From assembly GCA_947369165.1 (NCBI GenBank), contig CANBKJ010000017.1:1-41409 (forward strand): DNA of 41,409 nt, written 5' to 3'. This DNA comes from an uncultured Lachnoclostridium sp. Lineage in GTDB: Bacteria; Bacillota; Clostridia; Lachnospirales; Lachnospiraceae. Shown here piece after piece: positions 7,349 through 16,411 of the stretch (within the stretch, counting starts at the first letter, position 1; every line of letters starts with the position of its first letter). The position numbers and the translations under genes are program-made. Below the pieces are notes generated by a model. That model did no database searches and had not been told where the DNA came from. It saw only the letters and a program-made list of their open reading frames with translations.

Positions 7349-7804
7349 TCACGCCTCCTTTTTTTCTTTGAGGAGATCATATATCTTATATTTCACCTCA
7401 TAATCCTGATTTTCCACGATAAGCTGTGCTCCCTTTCTGGTGTCCGCATTGATGATAATAGGCGCTTTCAGGTTCACAGACATCTCCTTAATATTAGCGG
7501 GAACCGTCATCGTGAGAAGGATCACCAGGTTTTCCTCTGATATCTCTCCCATCCCGGAAAGCAGCTCATCCTCAACCACCGGATTGTAATCCTCCTTGAC
7601 CAGCAGCGGGTTCATCACTGGGAGAGCAAGCGTCGGCTCATCTACACTCTGAAACCAGGAAACATTGGCTCCGCCCTCTTTTTCGCAGTCGTACAATATC
7701 GTATATTTTTTAAATTCCTCAAATCCAAAAAGTCCACGTTCCAACGTAATGATCTTATCTTCCGTCAGATCGATTTCCCCAAAATATTTCGTCTGTATCA
7801 GCAT
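7349..7804 (-). CDS. fliW: Flagellar assembly factor FliW (CsrA antagonist)
   Basis: A 151-aa protein with the FliW pattern: IQTKYFGEIDL at the start, ITLERGLFGFEEFKKY, WFQSVDEPTLALPVMNP, and the C-terminal NLKAPIIINADTRKGAQL. FliW binds flagellin; when flagellin is exported FliW is freed, binds CsrA and releases the block on flagellin translation. It has a GGAGG site. It is encoded directly ahead of csrA in the same message, the usual Gram-positive order. Confidence 0.96.
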   Translation of the reverse strand: MLIQTKYFGEIDLTEDKIITLERGLFGFEEFKKYTILYDCEKEGGANVSWFQSVDEPTLALPVMNPLLVKEDYNPVVEDELLSGMGEISEENLVILLTMTVPANIKEMSVNLKAPIIINADTRKGAQLIVENQDYEVKYKIYDLLKEKKEA

Positions 7805-7822
7805 AGTTCATCCTCCATTCAC

Positions 7823-7843
7823 AAGGTGAACGCAGTTCACCTT
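7823..7843 (-). other. Perfect short hairpin between flgL and fliW
   Basis: AAGGTGAAC and GTTCACCTT are perfect 9-bp complements with a 3-base loop, about 20 bases before the fliW start. No U-run follows. A second, weaker pairing (GCGCA/TGCGC) lies just before it at about 7853-7871. The element may affect fliW translation or RNA stability. Confidence 0.6.
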
Positions 7844-7882
7844 TGCCTTATTGCGCAGGCAAGTGATGCGCCAGCCTAAGCA

Positions 7883-9367
7883 TTAAATAAAATTGAGCAA
7901 CGAAGTTCCCAGTATTTTAGATGTCGCCTGAAGGGATGCCTGGTAGAGAAGATCTGCCTCTGTATAATTGACATACGCCTCCTCAAGATCCGCATCTTCA
8001 TTCTCTGATTTTGCCTCATCGGTTCCTGTCTTCAAAACTTCCAGTCCACTCTGAGTCATCTTCAACCTTGAGTATCTGGCACCATGATCTGCCAAAGATA
8101 CATTCAGCTTATTCTTGGCATCCTGAAATACTGTGATTGCATGAGAATAGGAATTAGTCAGCACTGTATTCTGCAGGGTAATCTGTGTACCGATCTGATC
8201 ATAAAGCTCCTGTAGATTTGCCAGCGTTTCCTTATCATTTGGATCGCAGTCATCAATCCGTTTTTTGACCGCAGCATAATTTCTCTCCATGATCTCCAAA
8301 TCATTGATCACCTTATAAATATCATCCACTGCCCTGCCAATGGTTGTGTCAAAAGTGTCACAGGCCAGGGTATTTACGGTAAGTGTCTGACTGAAATTAA
8401 CCTGATAGTTAATTTTCTGTTCGGTTACATTATCATAGTTTTTCACAACTCCGGTGCTATTATTCTCTGCCCGGCAGTTAAAATAATGCTCCGGACGAAT
8501 ATTACTGCTGGTAAACTGAGTCTTGTTGAATTGTGCCGACAATTCAGATCCTGCACGGATGGAATCATATATCGCATCCCCGAAAACCAGTTCCCCGGTC
8601 TCTGGTACAAAATACACCTCGTTCTCTCCCGGATGATACTGTTCATTATAAGTCTTGTTGTCAGGAATACTTTTGGTGACTGCTGTCACGGTGTGGCTGT
8701 CTCCGTTTACATCCTTATAGGTAATGGTAACATCTTCTTTGTCACAGTTATTATAGGACAAAAGAATACGGTGCGTCTGTAAGAATTCTGAGGCCTCATT
8801 GGCATAATCCGATGCATCTTTTGTATCATCGTAACTTGCCTGACCATATACATAGGCATATTTCTCGATCTCGTTGATCTCCAGGTTCTCCGTGATGGTA
8901 TACGTCGTATCGCTCTGATCCGCATCAAAGAGAAGAGGCACATCGGTACGATATCCAGTAAAGACATAGCGCCCCGCATAATCTCTGTTCGCATGCTCCT
9001 GATAAATGGCATCCGCATTCTGGCGAAGCTGCTTGGCAATGGTCTCCCGGTCATCTGCGTTATTGGGATCGTTTGCTGCATGGGTCACGTATTCCAGCAT
9101 ACCGTCCAGAATCTTATTCACTTTATCAATCGGCTCTTCTGTGGCATCCATCCAGTTTTCCGCATCGTCACAGTTGGAAAGATACTGTTCAATCTCGATC
9201 ATCGTAGTACGGAACCGAAGGGCACGCACCGCGATCGTCGGATTATCAGATGGGTTCTGAATCTTTTTCTCAGACGCATACTGCTCAAAATATTTGTTAT
9301 ATGCCGCCTTATTCTTTTGAATATGGAGCATTGCATTATTTCTCATCATGTTATTGGTAATCCGCAT
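7883..9367 (-). CDS. flgL: Flagellar hook-filament junction protein FlgL (HAP3)
   Basis: A 494-aa protein with a flagellin-like N-terminus (MRITNNMMRNNAMLHIQKNK) and the FlgL marks KKIQNPSDNPTIAVRALR, YAGRYVFTGYRTD near residue 130-145 and a C-terminal helix ending in LLYQASLQATSKILGTSLLNFI-like sequence. FlgL is the second junction protein between hook and filament. It is longer than many FlgL (about 300 aa) because of a variable middle domain (about 150-350). A GGACGTGGATG ribosome site precedes the ATG. It follows the second flgK by 47 bases. Confidence 0.93.
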   Translation of the reverse strand: MRITNNMMRNNAMLHIQKNKAAYNKYFEQYASEKKIQNPSDNPTIAVRALRFRTTMIEIEQYLSNCDDAENWMDATEEPIDKVNKILDGMLEYVTHAANDPNNADDRETIAKQLRQNADAIYQEHANRDYAGRYVFTGYRTDVPLLFDADQSDTTYTITENLEINEIEKYAYVYGQASYDDTKDASDYANEASEFLQTHRILLSYNNCDKEDVTITYKDVNGDSHTVTAVTKSIPDNKTYNEQYHPGENEVYFVPETGELVFGDAIYDSIRAGSELSAQFNKTQFTSSNIRPEHYFNCRAENNSTGVVKNYDNVTEQKINYQVNFSQTLTVNTLACDTFDTTIGRAVDDIYKVINDLEIMERNYAAVKKRIDDCDPNDKETLANLQELYDQIGTQITLQNTVLTNSYSHAITVFQDAKNKLNVSLADHGARYSRLKMTQSGLEVLKTGTDEAKSENEDADLEEAYVNYTEADLLYQASLQATSKILGTSLLNFI

Positions 9368-9414
9368 AAATCATCCACGTCCTTTTTTATTTGATATGAT
9401 GTGTGGCAGAACTT

Positions 9415-11277
9415 TTATACTGCCATTTGATTGATCAGTTTATCAAGCACTTCATTCATCACTGAAAGTACCTTATACTGGTGAAACAGCATCTGCTGGA
9501 AAGTAAGCAGGGCTTCCGTCTCTTCATCCTCGTCGGGGCCAGATACTGCCTGCCTTTGAATATCCACTGCATCACGTATATTCAACTGATTGTCTTCCAT
9601 GGTCAGTGCCTTTTTACAGTCTACTCCCACATCTGCTGTCATAGACTGCAGAAAAGAATCCGGCGCTCCGTGAAGAAACATCTTCGAATCATCTTTTAAG
9701 TCCGCAAGCTTTTTGAGATTCAAACCTTCGGATTTTCCACTCTCCTGCATTCCATTAAAGGCAAGGAGCCTTGGATCATCCAGAACAGCATCCGTCACAC
9801 AGATATTTAGTGCCGTCATATAGTAATAACTTCCTGTATAGCTTCCATTGTCTTCTTTTTTGGCCAGGGAAGTAAAGGAAGCGTCATACCCGCCCTCGCC
9901 TTTGGAAGTAAATATATAATTGGCGCCGTCCGCTGGTACTTTAGCGTTGAAGAAATCGATGCCCTGATTCTCGTAGTCATCATAACCGCCCTTATGGGTA
10001 TCATTGAACTTCTGAGAGTAAGTTCTCACAAATTCATTGAGCTGCGCCATATAATAAGGAACTCCTTTATAAGCCACATTGTCACCAACGACAACATCTG
10101 CCTGAACATTCACCGCATGCTGCAGTGCTTTCGCCTGATCCACACTCATGTTTTGTTTGAGTGTGAATTTATATGTAAATTCACCACTGTCCGATACCTG
10201 CACCTCAAATGTATCATAACTGTAAGCGCTGTTGTTTATCGTGATCTCCCCGTCCTGTGCCGGTATATTTAACAGATTTACGTCATTAATATTGGCACCA
10301 CTCATCGTTACAACGATATTGCCATCTTTATCATTTTCTATGCCTGCTATCGTTCCTGATAGTGTCGTCGCATTATTGCCATCCCTGACTTCATAAAGTC
10401 CCTGCAGCTTTCCGCCCAAATCAGAACTATATTCATTAAAGGGAGACCCGTCTGCCCATGATACTTTGTAGAGGCCAGATATGTCATTGATGGCCTTTGT
10501 CGTATCCATCTCCGTCACCTTTAATTCATTGACACGGTAGGTATCCAGAAGAATGCCGCCATTGACATAAAGATAAAACTGGGGCAGTCCGACACCATTT
10601 GCCGGTTCTTCTTCCACTACTTTCACATTACAGTACTCTGAAAGTTCATCGATCAGTACCTCTCTCTGATCCCGGAGATCATTTGCCGGATTCCCGTAAG
10701 CTTCCAGGGTATTGATCTGTTTGGTTACCGCTGCAATCTTTTGTGCAAGAGCGTTGATCTGATCCACACAGCTTTTGATCTCTTCATTGGCTTCCTCCTG
10801 GAGATCCCGAAGATCCGAAGCGGTACTCTGTATAAAAGAGGTCAATGTATCAGCAACTGTCGTAATTTCTTTTCTCTTTGTAGCATCGCCACCATCCCCC
10901 ACGGATCCCGTAAGAGTTTTGCAAAATTGATCAAAGGCAGTGGTGATCCCGCCATCCTCTTCATTTTTTGCATATATATATGTCTGGACATGCTTCAGAT
11001 AATAAGAATGTGTACCATATTTATTATAAGTTGCGTTTTCTTTTCTATACTTGATATCGTAGTAATTGTTGCGTTCCCGCACCACTTCCTGCACATAGGC
11101 GCCAGCTCCTATTACTTTAATAGAACTTACATTTCGAATCTGGGCACTTGTTTTTACTACCTGTCTGGAATACCCTCTCGTTCCCACATTAGCGAGGTTA
11201 TGTGCTGCTGTCTGCATACATGCGTTATAGGTAAGCATTCCTGATTTTGCAATTTCTAATCCCTGAAATGTAGACAT
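9415..11277 (-). CDS. FlgK-family hook-associated protein, divergent second copy
   Basis: A 620-aa FlgK homolog. The N-terminal rod/hook helix reads QGLEIAKSGMLTYNACMQTAAHNLANVGTRGYSRQ, with the NLANVGTRGYSRQ core at about 28-40. The LRDQREVLIDELSE stretch expected in FlgK lies near 200. The C-terminus (LLTFQQMLFHQYKVLSVMNEVLDKLIN) has the FlgK shape but departs strongly from the usual LIKFQKxFDASSRYITVVDEM type seen in its neighbour. It lies 16 bases downstream of the canonical flgK with a strong GGAGGAG site, so the two are made together. It may form part of the junction with FlgK or replace it under some conditions; that is inference. Confidence 0.85.
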   Translation of the reverse strand: MSTFQGLEIAKSGMLTYNACMQTAAHNLANVGTRGYSRQVVKTSAQIRNVSSIKVIGAGAYVQEVVRERNNYYDIKYRKENATYNKYGTHSYYLKHVQTYIYAKNEEDGGITTAFDQFCKTLTGSVGDGGDATKRKEITTVADTLTSFIQSTASDLRDLQEEANEEIKSCVDQINALAQKIAAVTKQINTLEAYGNPANDLRDQREVLIDELSEYCNVKVVEEEPANGVGLPQFYLYVNGGILLDTYRVNELKVTEMDTTKAINDISGLYKVSWADGSPFNEYSSDLGGKLQGLYEVRDGNNATTLSGTIAGIENDKDGNIVVTMSGANINDVNLLNIPAQDGEITINNSAYSYDTFEVQVSDSGEFTYKFTLKQNMSVDQAKALQHAVNVQADVVVGDNVAYKGVPYYMAQLNEFVRTYSQKFNDTHKGGYDDYENQGIDFFNAKVPADGANYIFTSKGEGGYDASFTSLAKKEDNGSYTGSYYYMTALNICVTDAVLDDPRLLAFNGMQESGKSEGLNLKKLADLKDDSKMFLHGAPDSFLQSMTADVGVDCKKALTMEDNQLNIRDAVDIQRQAVSGPDEDEETEALLTFQQMLFHQYKVLSVMNEVLDKLINQMAV

Positions 11278-11293
11278 TTCTTCTCCTCCATTC

Positions 11294-13075
11294 CTATAAG
11301 CTGGTTATCAGATGCTCGATCATCTCGTCAACAACAGTAATATATCTCGATGATGCGTCAAAGCATTTCTGAAATTTGATCAAATCTGCCAGTTCCTCGT
11401 CGGTGGCCACTCCCATCACATTCTGTCTCTCACCCTCTATGGAATTTACTGTGATGACCTGATTCTCTATAATTCCCATCCACACATTTCCATCGGTAGA
11501 AAATTGTCCTATCAGAGCTCCATAATATCCAGCGAAATTATAGGTAGTCATGGAATTGGGATCCAGCGTAGAAAAATCCTGCTGCCACTTTTCCGCCAGA
11601 TCAGCACAGATAAACTGGGTAAATCCATCCGCAAAACCTGAATTCGGATTTGCTGTCAATGGGAGTTTAGACGGATCCCTTAACAGCTCTGGATTCACCT
11701 CCAACTGATCGATGGTATACAAGGTGTACCGATCCTCAACATCCTCTTCATTATATTGATAAACCTTAATGCTGCTGGTGGTTCCGTCCTCGTTCAGGAC
11801 TTCCACCGTCTTTTCCGTGTACCGTGGCGTTTTCCGTCGGATAAAAAGCTCTGTTCCCACCGTCTCGTCAGCATCATCACCGATCGGGGCCTTATCGGTA
11901 TCCAGCACCTTGATCTTCGTCCCGTCTGCCAGCTCCAGTTCTTTGTTCGGACAGAGCGTGTCATTCATCATCATAGCAATGCCTCTGACAAGCTGGTCAA
12001 ACTCTGCCTGAACCTTCATCACGATAGAAGGTTCAACATACTCATTATACTCTTCTACATCTTTTTTATATTTTTCATTGGCGTTAAACCACGCTCTTTC
12101 ATCCAGCGTCCCAAATTCATCCACGAAATCTTCTTTCACTGGTTTCACAGGCAAATCTCTAAAGTCCGCGGCATGATTTCCTCTTGCCACCAAAAGTCCT
12201 CTCAGGGAGCCCACATCGGTATTGGTTTCAGGAGAGTATGCCAGTTCTCCACGGAAAAAGTAATCCTCACCGGTCTCCCATACTGGCTTAAGCAGTTTGG
12301 AAGTGGAACTTTCATACGCTGTGGTCAACCTGTTCTGGTGATTGCCTTCCAGTAGAAACTCTCCCTCTGAATAAATAGAGATCGTACCATCTTTCTCTTC
12401 GATCGACTTAAATGTTATAATCGAACCCAGCTGATCCAAAAGAAGATTTCTGGAATCACGATAATCATTAGCACTTTCTCCAGTCGCCTCATACTTACGG
12501 ATCAGCATATTATAATCCCGGATCTGAGACACGATATCATTGATCTCATCTACTTGATTCTGCACCTCAGCGTTCATATTTTTCTGATATTCGTTTAATT
12601 GTTGCTGTAAGACCTGAGCGCGCTCTGTAAACTGGGATGCCTGAGAGACCAATTCAGAACGGCAGGTAATATCATTGGGTGTCTTTGACAACTCCTGTAC
12701 TGCATTCCACAAATCTGTCATAGAGGTAAGAAACTCCTGTGCTTCCAGCTCTCCAAACAGCTCCTCCATCTCCATTACCGCATCATACTGCGCCTCATAA
12801 AAACCCTGGCGTCCGACCTGAAGCCGGTACTGATCGTCTAAAAATGTATTCCGTATCTGCCGGATCTTCACTACATTTGTTCCGAGACCAACCTGTATCT
12901 TGTTGGAGTACGCCCCATACCTGGACGAATAAAACGCATCTGTCACAACAGCCTGCTGTCTTGTATGCCCTGGCGTAGTCGCATTCGCAAGGTTGTGGGC
13001 CGCTGTATTCATGGATGTCTGAGCCGAATGTAATCCAGAGACACCCGTATTAAAACTCGCAAATAGATTTCCCAT
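11294..13075 (-). CDS. flgK: Flagellar hook-associated protein FlgK (HAP1)
   Basis: A 593-aa protein with both FlgK termini intact: MGNLFASFNTGVSGLHSAQT with HNLANATTPGHTRQ near residue 26-39, and ELADLIKFQKCFDASSRYI at the C-terminus. The internal YRDSRNLLLDQL motif is also present. FlgK joins the hook to FlgL and the filament. The start is the ATG at 13075, with AGAGGAAAG upstream; a TTG at 13096 in frame has no better site. It follows flgN by 113 bases, a gap that includes a terminator-like inverted repeat. Confidence 0.95.
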   Translation of the reverse strand: MGNLFASFNTGVSGLHSAQTSMNTAAHNLANATTPGHTRQQAVVTDAFYSSRYGAYSNKIQVGLGTNVVKIRQIRNTFLDDQYRLQVGRQGFYEAQYDAVMEMEELFGELEAQEFLTSMTDLWNAVQELSKTPNDITCRSELVSQASQFTERAQVLQQQLNEYQKNMNAEVQNQVDEINDIVSQIRDYNMLIRKYEATGESANDYRDSRNLLLDQLGSIITFKSIEEKDGTISIYSEGEFLLEGNHQNRLTTAYESSTSKLLKPVWETGEDYFFRGELAYSPETNTDVGSLRGLLVARGNHAADFRDLPVKPVKEDFVDEFGTLDERAWFNANEKYKKDVEEYNEYVEPSIVMKVQAEFDQLVRGIAMMMNDTLCPNKELELADGTKIKVLDTDKAPIGDDADETVGTELFIRRKTPRYTEKTVEVLNEDGTTSSIKVYQYNEEDVEDRYTLYTIDQLEVNPELLRDPSKLPLTANPNSGFADGFTQFICADLAEKWQQDFSTLDPNSMTTYNFAGYYGALIGQFSTDGNVWMGIIENQVITVNSIEGERQNVMGVATDEELADLIKFQKCFDASSRYITVVDEMIEHLITSL

Positions 13076-13110
13076 AGAATCTTTCCTCTTTTCCAACTAT
13101 AATTTATTTA

Positions 13111-13178
13111 CAAAATAAAAGAAGCACACAAATGTGGGCACCCAGCGATACATCTGCCGCAGGGATCTTTGATGCTTC
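13111..13178 (-). terminator. Possible partial terminator between flgN and flgK
   Basis: On the minus strand GAAGCA (13173-13178) can pair with TGCTTC (13121-13126), and the second arm is followed by TTTTATTTTG. The loop is long (about 46 bases, itself with a CACA/TGTG pairing), so termination would be weak. It could lower flgK expression relative to flgM-flgN. A chance repeat is possible. Confidence 0.3.
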
Positions 13179-13188
13179 AATCGATCTA

Positions 13189-13704
13189 TCACTGCTTCGC
13201 ATCAAAGCTCCCTGCTCCATAGGCGGGCATATCCACCTGCGCAGCGTCGCTTGAATAATTACTGCTTCCCGAAGACATCCGTGTACTTCTTATCACATTC
13301 ATATTATATTCTACCATTTCTAATGCCTGCGTTAATAACTCTTTATTCTGAGTATTCAGTTCCTGCAGCCGCGCCATGGTCCGTCTCAGCTTGTCATGCA
13401 GGCGCTGTAATTTCTTTTGTTCATCGGGCTGTTTGCCAAGAGCCTGGATGATCTGCTCCAAGTTCATATCCCCCGAAGCCTTTCCCAGAACCGTAGCAAT
13501 GTCTTCTGTCACTCGTATCCGCTTGGCCTCGAGATTTCCGACTTCGTCCATCATCTTCTGCTCCTCACCGGACAGACGTCCCAGAGCATCCAGATCATTC
13601 GCCACGATCGCCCTTATCTTCTCTTCCTGAACCGGTATCAGATTGGCATAAATCTTTTCTTCCCTGTCAAGAGTTCCAATCAATTCTTCTATTAAGCTCG
13701 CCAA
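13189..13704 (-). CDS. flgN: Flagellar export chaperone FlgN
   Basis: A 171-aa, mostly helical coiled-coil protein beginning (M)ASLIEELIGTLDREEKIYANL, a typical FlgN_N start, with ELNTQNKELLTQALEMVEYNMNVI at about 110-135. FlgN escorts FlgK and FlgL to the export gate, which fits its place just ahead of both. The start is a TTG at 13704 with a perfect AGGAGG seven bases upstream; no ATG is near, so the non-ATG start is well supported. The tail (140-171) is Ser/Gly-rich and probably disordered. Confidence 0.88.
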   Translation of the reverse strand: MASLIEELIGTLDREEKIYANLIPVQEEKIRAIVANDLDALGRLSGEEQKMMDEVGNLEAKRIRVTEDIATVLGKASGDMNLEQIIQALGKQPDEQKKLQRLHDKLRRTMARLQELNTQNKELLTQALEMVEYNMNVIRSTRMSSGSSNYSSDAAQVDMPAYGAGSFDAKQ

Positions 13705-13722
13705 AGGAAAACCTCCTGTTCG

Positions 13723-13992
13723 TTATCCAAGCAGACGGTCCGCAAGCTTGTCTGCCACATCCTCTATGGATACATTGTAGGTTCCGGCCTTCATCCGGTC
13801 CATAATATCCTGTACCTTTTCTTCCCTTATATCAGAATGATCCGACACAGCTTTTCTGGCGACCTGATAATCTTTTCCGATACTGGATATCTCCAGACTG
13901 TCCGTCGAATCCGACCTGGAAGATTTCGCAGAAGACCTCGGTTTACCCGCCTTATAAAGCTGATTTACCTGCATATATGCGTCAATTCTCAT
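13723..13992 (-). CDS. flgM: Anti-sigma-28 factor FlgM
   Basis: An 89-aa protein. The N-terminal half is polar and disordered. The C-terminal half (SLEISSIGKDYQVARKAVSD, then EKVQDIMDRMKAGTYNVSIEDVADKL) is the FlgM sigma-binding helix pattern. FlgM holds the flagellar sigma factor inactive until the hook is complete and it is exported. The start is the ATG at 13992 with an AGGTGG site; a GTG at 14004 is less likely. It is the first gene after a sigma-28-like promoter, so FlgM is under feedback from the sigma it inhibits. Confidence 0.93.
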   Translation of the reverse strand: MRIDAYMQVNQLYKAGKPRSSAKSSRSDSTDSLEISSIGKDYQVARKAVSDHSDIREEKVQDIMDRMKAGTYNVSIEDVADKLADRLLG

Positions 13993-14036
13993 AATCTTCA
14001 CCACCTAAATAAATCTTTTAACGTTTCTTACAATAT

Positions 14037-14068
14037 GTATCGGACGATTACGGGAACACCTTAACCCT
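14037..14068 (-). promoter_or_regulatory. Sigma-28-like promoter of the flgM-flgN-flgK operon
   Basis: On the minus strand TAAGGTGT (14056-14063), 11 bases, then TCCGATAC (14037-14044), close to TAAAGTTT-N11-GCCGATAA. It begins with the AGGGTTAA octamer (14061-14068) also found at the flaG and edge-gene promoters. It lies just after the terminator of the parE-parC unit and about 40 bases before flgM. Confidence 0.78.
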
Positions 14069-14123
14069 AAAAAAAAATTTATCTCAAATAGCCGGACAGC
14101 ATAAGCGGTCCTGCCATTGAGAT
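14069..14123 (-). terminator. Intrinsic terminator of the parE-parC unit
   Basis: Minus-strand arms ATCTCAA (14117-14123) and TTGAGAT (14081-14087) enclose a second GC-rich pairing (GGAC/GTCC type), and a run of eight or more T's follows (plus-strand A's at 14069-14077). It lies 18 bases past the parC stop. Confidence 0.85.
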
Positions 14124-14140
14124 ATATTTTCATAAATTCC

Positions 14141-16393
14141 TTAATTCAACGTCGCCTTCTGTCCCTTCGCCGCCCTCTTGCGGTTTCTCACTTTCTTGGC
14201 ATTCAGGGTTCTCCCCTCGTACTCGAAGGTCTCTGCATTTGTATCTACAACTGTAGAAAACACGAGACTGTCGCCCTTGTCCAACGCAATTCCTTTTACT
14301 CCCCGACTGGTCTTTTTGAATTCACTGACCTCACTTAAAGGAAATCCCAGGGACAAACCGTTCCCGGTGAGCAGAATTACTTTTTTGTTCCCTTCTAACA
14401 CATCAGAAGCAGACAACGAGATCACTCCTGTCACCTTGTCTTCTGGATCTAGCTTAGTTGCCGCCACCTGAAGGCGGTTGGTCTCAAATTCGGCACCGGA
14501 CACCAGCTTCACATAGCCACTTCCTGTAGCAAAGAAAAGCATGGACTCAAACAGATTCTCAAAAGAAATATACAAAAGGGCATCTTCATCATTGGACATC
14601 CTGCACAGGCTGTGAACCAGAGTTCCTTTGTCCCTCATCTTACACCGGGGAATCTTCTCCGCCTTGATCTGGTGCATATGTCCCTGATTAGTAAACAGGC
14701 ACAACTTATCTGTATTTTTCATTTTTATTATATGAGGATACTCTCCCTTCGCCTCCTCTGACGCCCTGGAAAATGCTCCCTCATCCATGGATTTGGTATA
14801 TCCAAAGCGGTCGATGCACACATAGATGTCCTCGATCTTGACCTCCTCTACATACGCCTTTGCCACCACATCGAGAAGTTCTGTGCGCCGCGGTCTTCCA
14901 AAAGCCTTCTTATATTCCCGCAGCCTTGTCTTGATGACCTTATAAAGTTCTTTCGTGTTTCCCAGCACCTTCTCATACTGTTCAATGTCTGCCAGCAGAG
15001 AATCGTTTTCCTCGTGAAGCTTTAGAATCTCCAGGCCGATCAGTTTGCTCAGCGGCATGCTAAGGATGGCATCCGCCTGTACCTCGGTAAATAAAAGAGT
15101 CGCCGCCTGCTTTTCAGAAGCTGCACTTTTAAACTGAATATCTTTGGTGATCCCTTCGATCAGACATGCCTTTGCCTGTTTTACAGAAGAACTGCCCCGA
15201 AGGATCTCAATGATCAGGTCAATGACATCTGTGGCTTTCATCAGCCCTTCGACGATCTCCAGACGTTTCTTTGCCTTTTCCAATAGGAAACGATACTCCC
15301 TGGTATACAAATCCTCCTGAAACAGGATAAACTCTTCGATCATGGACTTAAGATCGAAGAGCCTGGGCTGTCCGCCGCTGATCGCCAGGAGATTAACGCC
15401 ATAGGTATCCTCCATCTGTGTCTTCTTATACAGACCGTTTAATAGATTTTGGATATCACGGTCCTTTTTCACCTCAATCACAATGCGGATGCCTTCCTTG
15501 GAGGACTCATCCCTGACATCATAAATCTCATCGAATACCTTGTCCTTGACAAGAGAAGAAAGCGTCTCCACCAGCTTGGTCTTGTTGCCGGATACCGTAT
15601 ATGGAATCTCTGTGATTACGATATTGGTCCGTCCATTATCGCCCTTCTCGATCTCGGTTCTGGCACGCAGCTTGATCCGCCCCTCTCCGGTCTCATAGAT
15701 CGAAGACAGCTCCGAAGAATTGGTAATGATACCTCCTGTGGGGAAATCCGGTGCCGGCACATAATCCATCAGTTTCTGGATGGAGATGCCTGGACGGTCC
15801 ATACAGGCGATGACCGCATCGATCACCTCTCCTGGATTATGAGGCGGAATATTTGTCGCCATACCAACGGCGATCCCCGTCGTTCCGTTTATGAGAAGGT
15901 TGGGGATCATCGCTGGAAGTACCACTGGTTCTTTTTCACTTTCATCAAAGTTGGGATTGAACTCCACCAGCCCCTTTTCCAGATTGTCCAACATGGTCAT
16001 GGCAGCCCTGGAAAGCCTCGCCTCGGTATAACGCATGGCGGCCGCCCCGTCTCCGTCTATGGAACCAAAATTTCCGTGTCCGTCCACCAGGGGTGCATTC
16101 AGGGAATACTCCTCAGTCATATGAACTAGTGCATCGTAGATCGAACTGTCCCCATGGGGATGGTATTTACCCATGGTATCTCCGACGATACGGGCACTTT
16201 TCCGGTGAGGCTTATCTGGAGAAAGCCCCAATTCTTTCATGGCATATAAGATCCTTCTCTGTACTGGTTTTAATCCGTCCCGGACATCCGGCAGCGCACG
16301 TGATACGATGACACTGACGGCATAATCCCGGTAGGAGGTTTTCATCTCCTCCGCAAAATCCAACTGTATGATGTTCTCTTTCAGCTGACTCAT
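14141..16393 (-). CDS. parC: Type IIA topoisomerase subunit A, ParC-like (topoisomerase IV)
   Basis: A 750-aa DNA cleavage subunit. The catalytic tyrosine is Y122 in [12 protein letters not shown], and the quinolone-resistance region keeps Ser83 and Asp87 ([16 protein letters not shown]), the drug-sensitive residues, with the same numbering as E. coli GyrA. The C-terminal beta-propeller (from about 500) lacks the QRRGGKG GyrA-box; SRASEEAKG stands in its place. This points to topoisomerase IV rather than gyrase: relaxation and decatenation without supercoiling. The start is the ATG at 16393 with a GGAGG site. It follows parE by 18 bases. A gyrA elsewhere in the genome would confirm the paralogy; annotation pipelines may still call it gyrA. 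Confidence 0.82.
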   Translation of the reverse strand: MSQLKENIIQLDFAEEMKTSYRDYAVSVIVSRALPDVRDGLKPVQRRILYAMKELGLSPDKPHRKSARIVGDTMGKYHPHGDSSIYDALVHMTEEYSLNAPLVDGHGNFGSIDGDGAAAMRYTEARLSRAAMTMLDNLEKGLVEFNPNFDESEKEPVVLPAMIPNLLINGTTGIAVGMATNIPPHNPGEVIDAVIACMDRPGISIQKLMDYVPAPDFPTGGIITNSSELSSIYETGEGRIKLRARTEIEKGDNGRTNIVITEIPYTVSGNKTKLVETLSSLVKDKVFDEIYDVRDESSKEGIRIVIEVKKDRDIQNLLNGLYKKTQMEDTYGVNLLAISGGQPRLFDLKSMIEEFILFQEDLYTREYRFLLEKAKKRLEIVEGLMKATDVIDLIIEILRGSSSVKQAKACLIEGITKDIQFKSAASEKQAATLLFTEVQADAILSMPLSKLIGLEILKLHEENDSLLADIEQYEKVLGNTKELYKVIKTRLREYKKAFGRPRRTELLDVVAKAYVEEVKIEDIYVCIDRFGYTKSMDEGAFSRASEEAKGEYPHIIKMKNTDKLCLFTNQGHMHQIKAEKIPRCKMRDKGTLVHSLCRMSNDEDALLYISFENLFESMLFFATGSGYVKLVSGAEFETNRLQVAATKLDPEDKVTGVISLSASDVLEGNKKVILLTGNGLSLGFPLSEVSEFKKTSRGVKGIALDKGDSLVFSTVVDTNAETFEYEGRTLNAKKVRNRKRAAKGQKATLN

Positions 16394-16411
16394 AGTCTCC
16401 TCCAATCAATG

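Noticed and set aside
15449..16129. 226-aa plus-strand open frame
   Set aside because: It lies fully inside parC on the other strand, has no ribosome site, and its Cys/His-rich composition is that of an antisense shadow.
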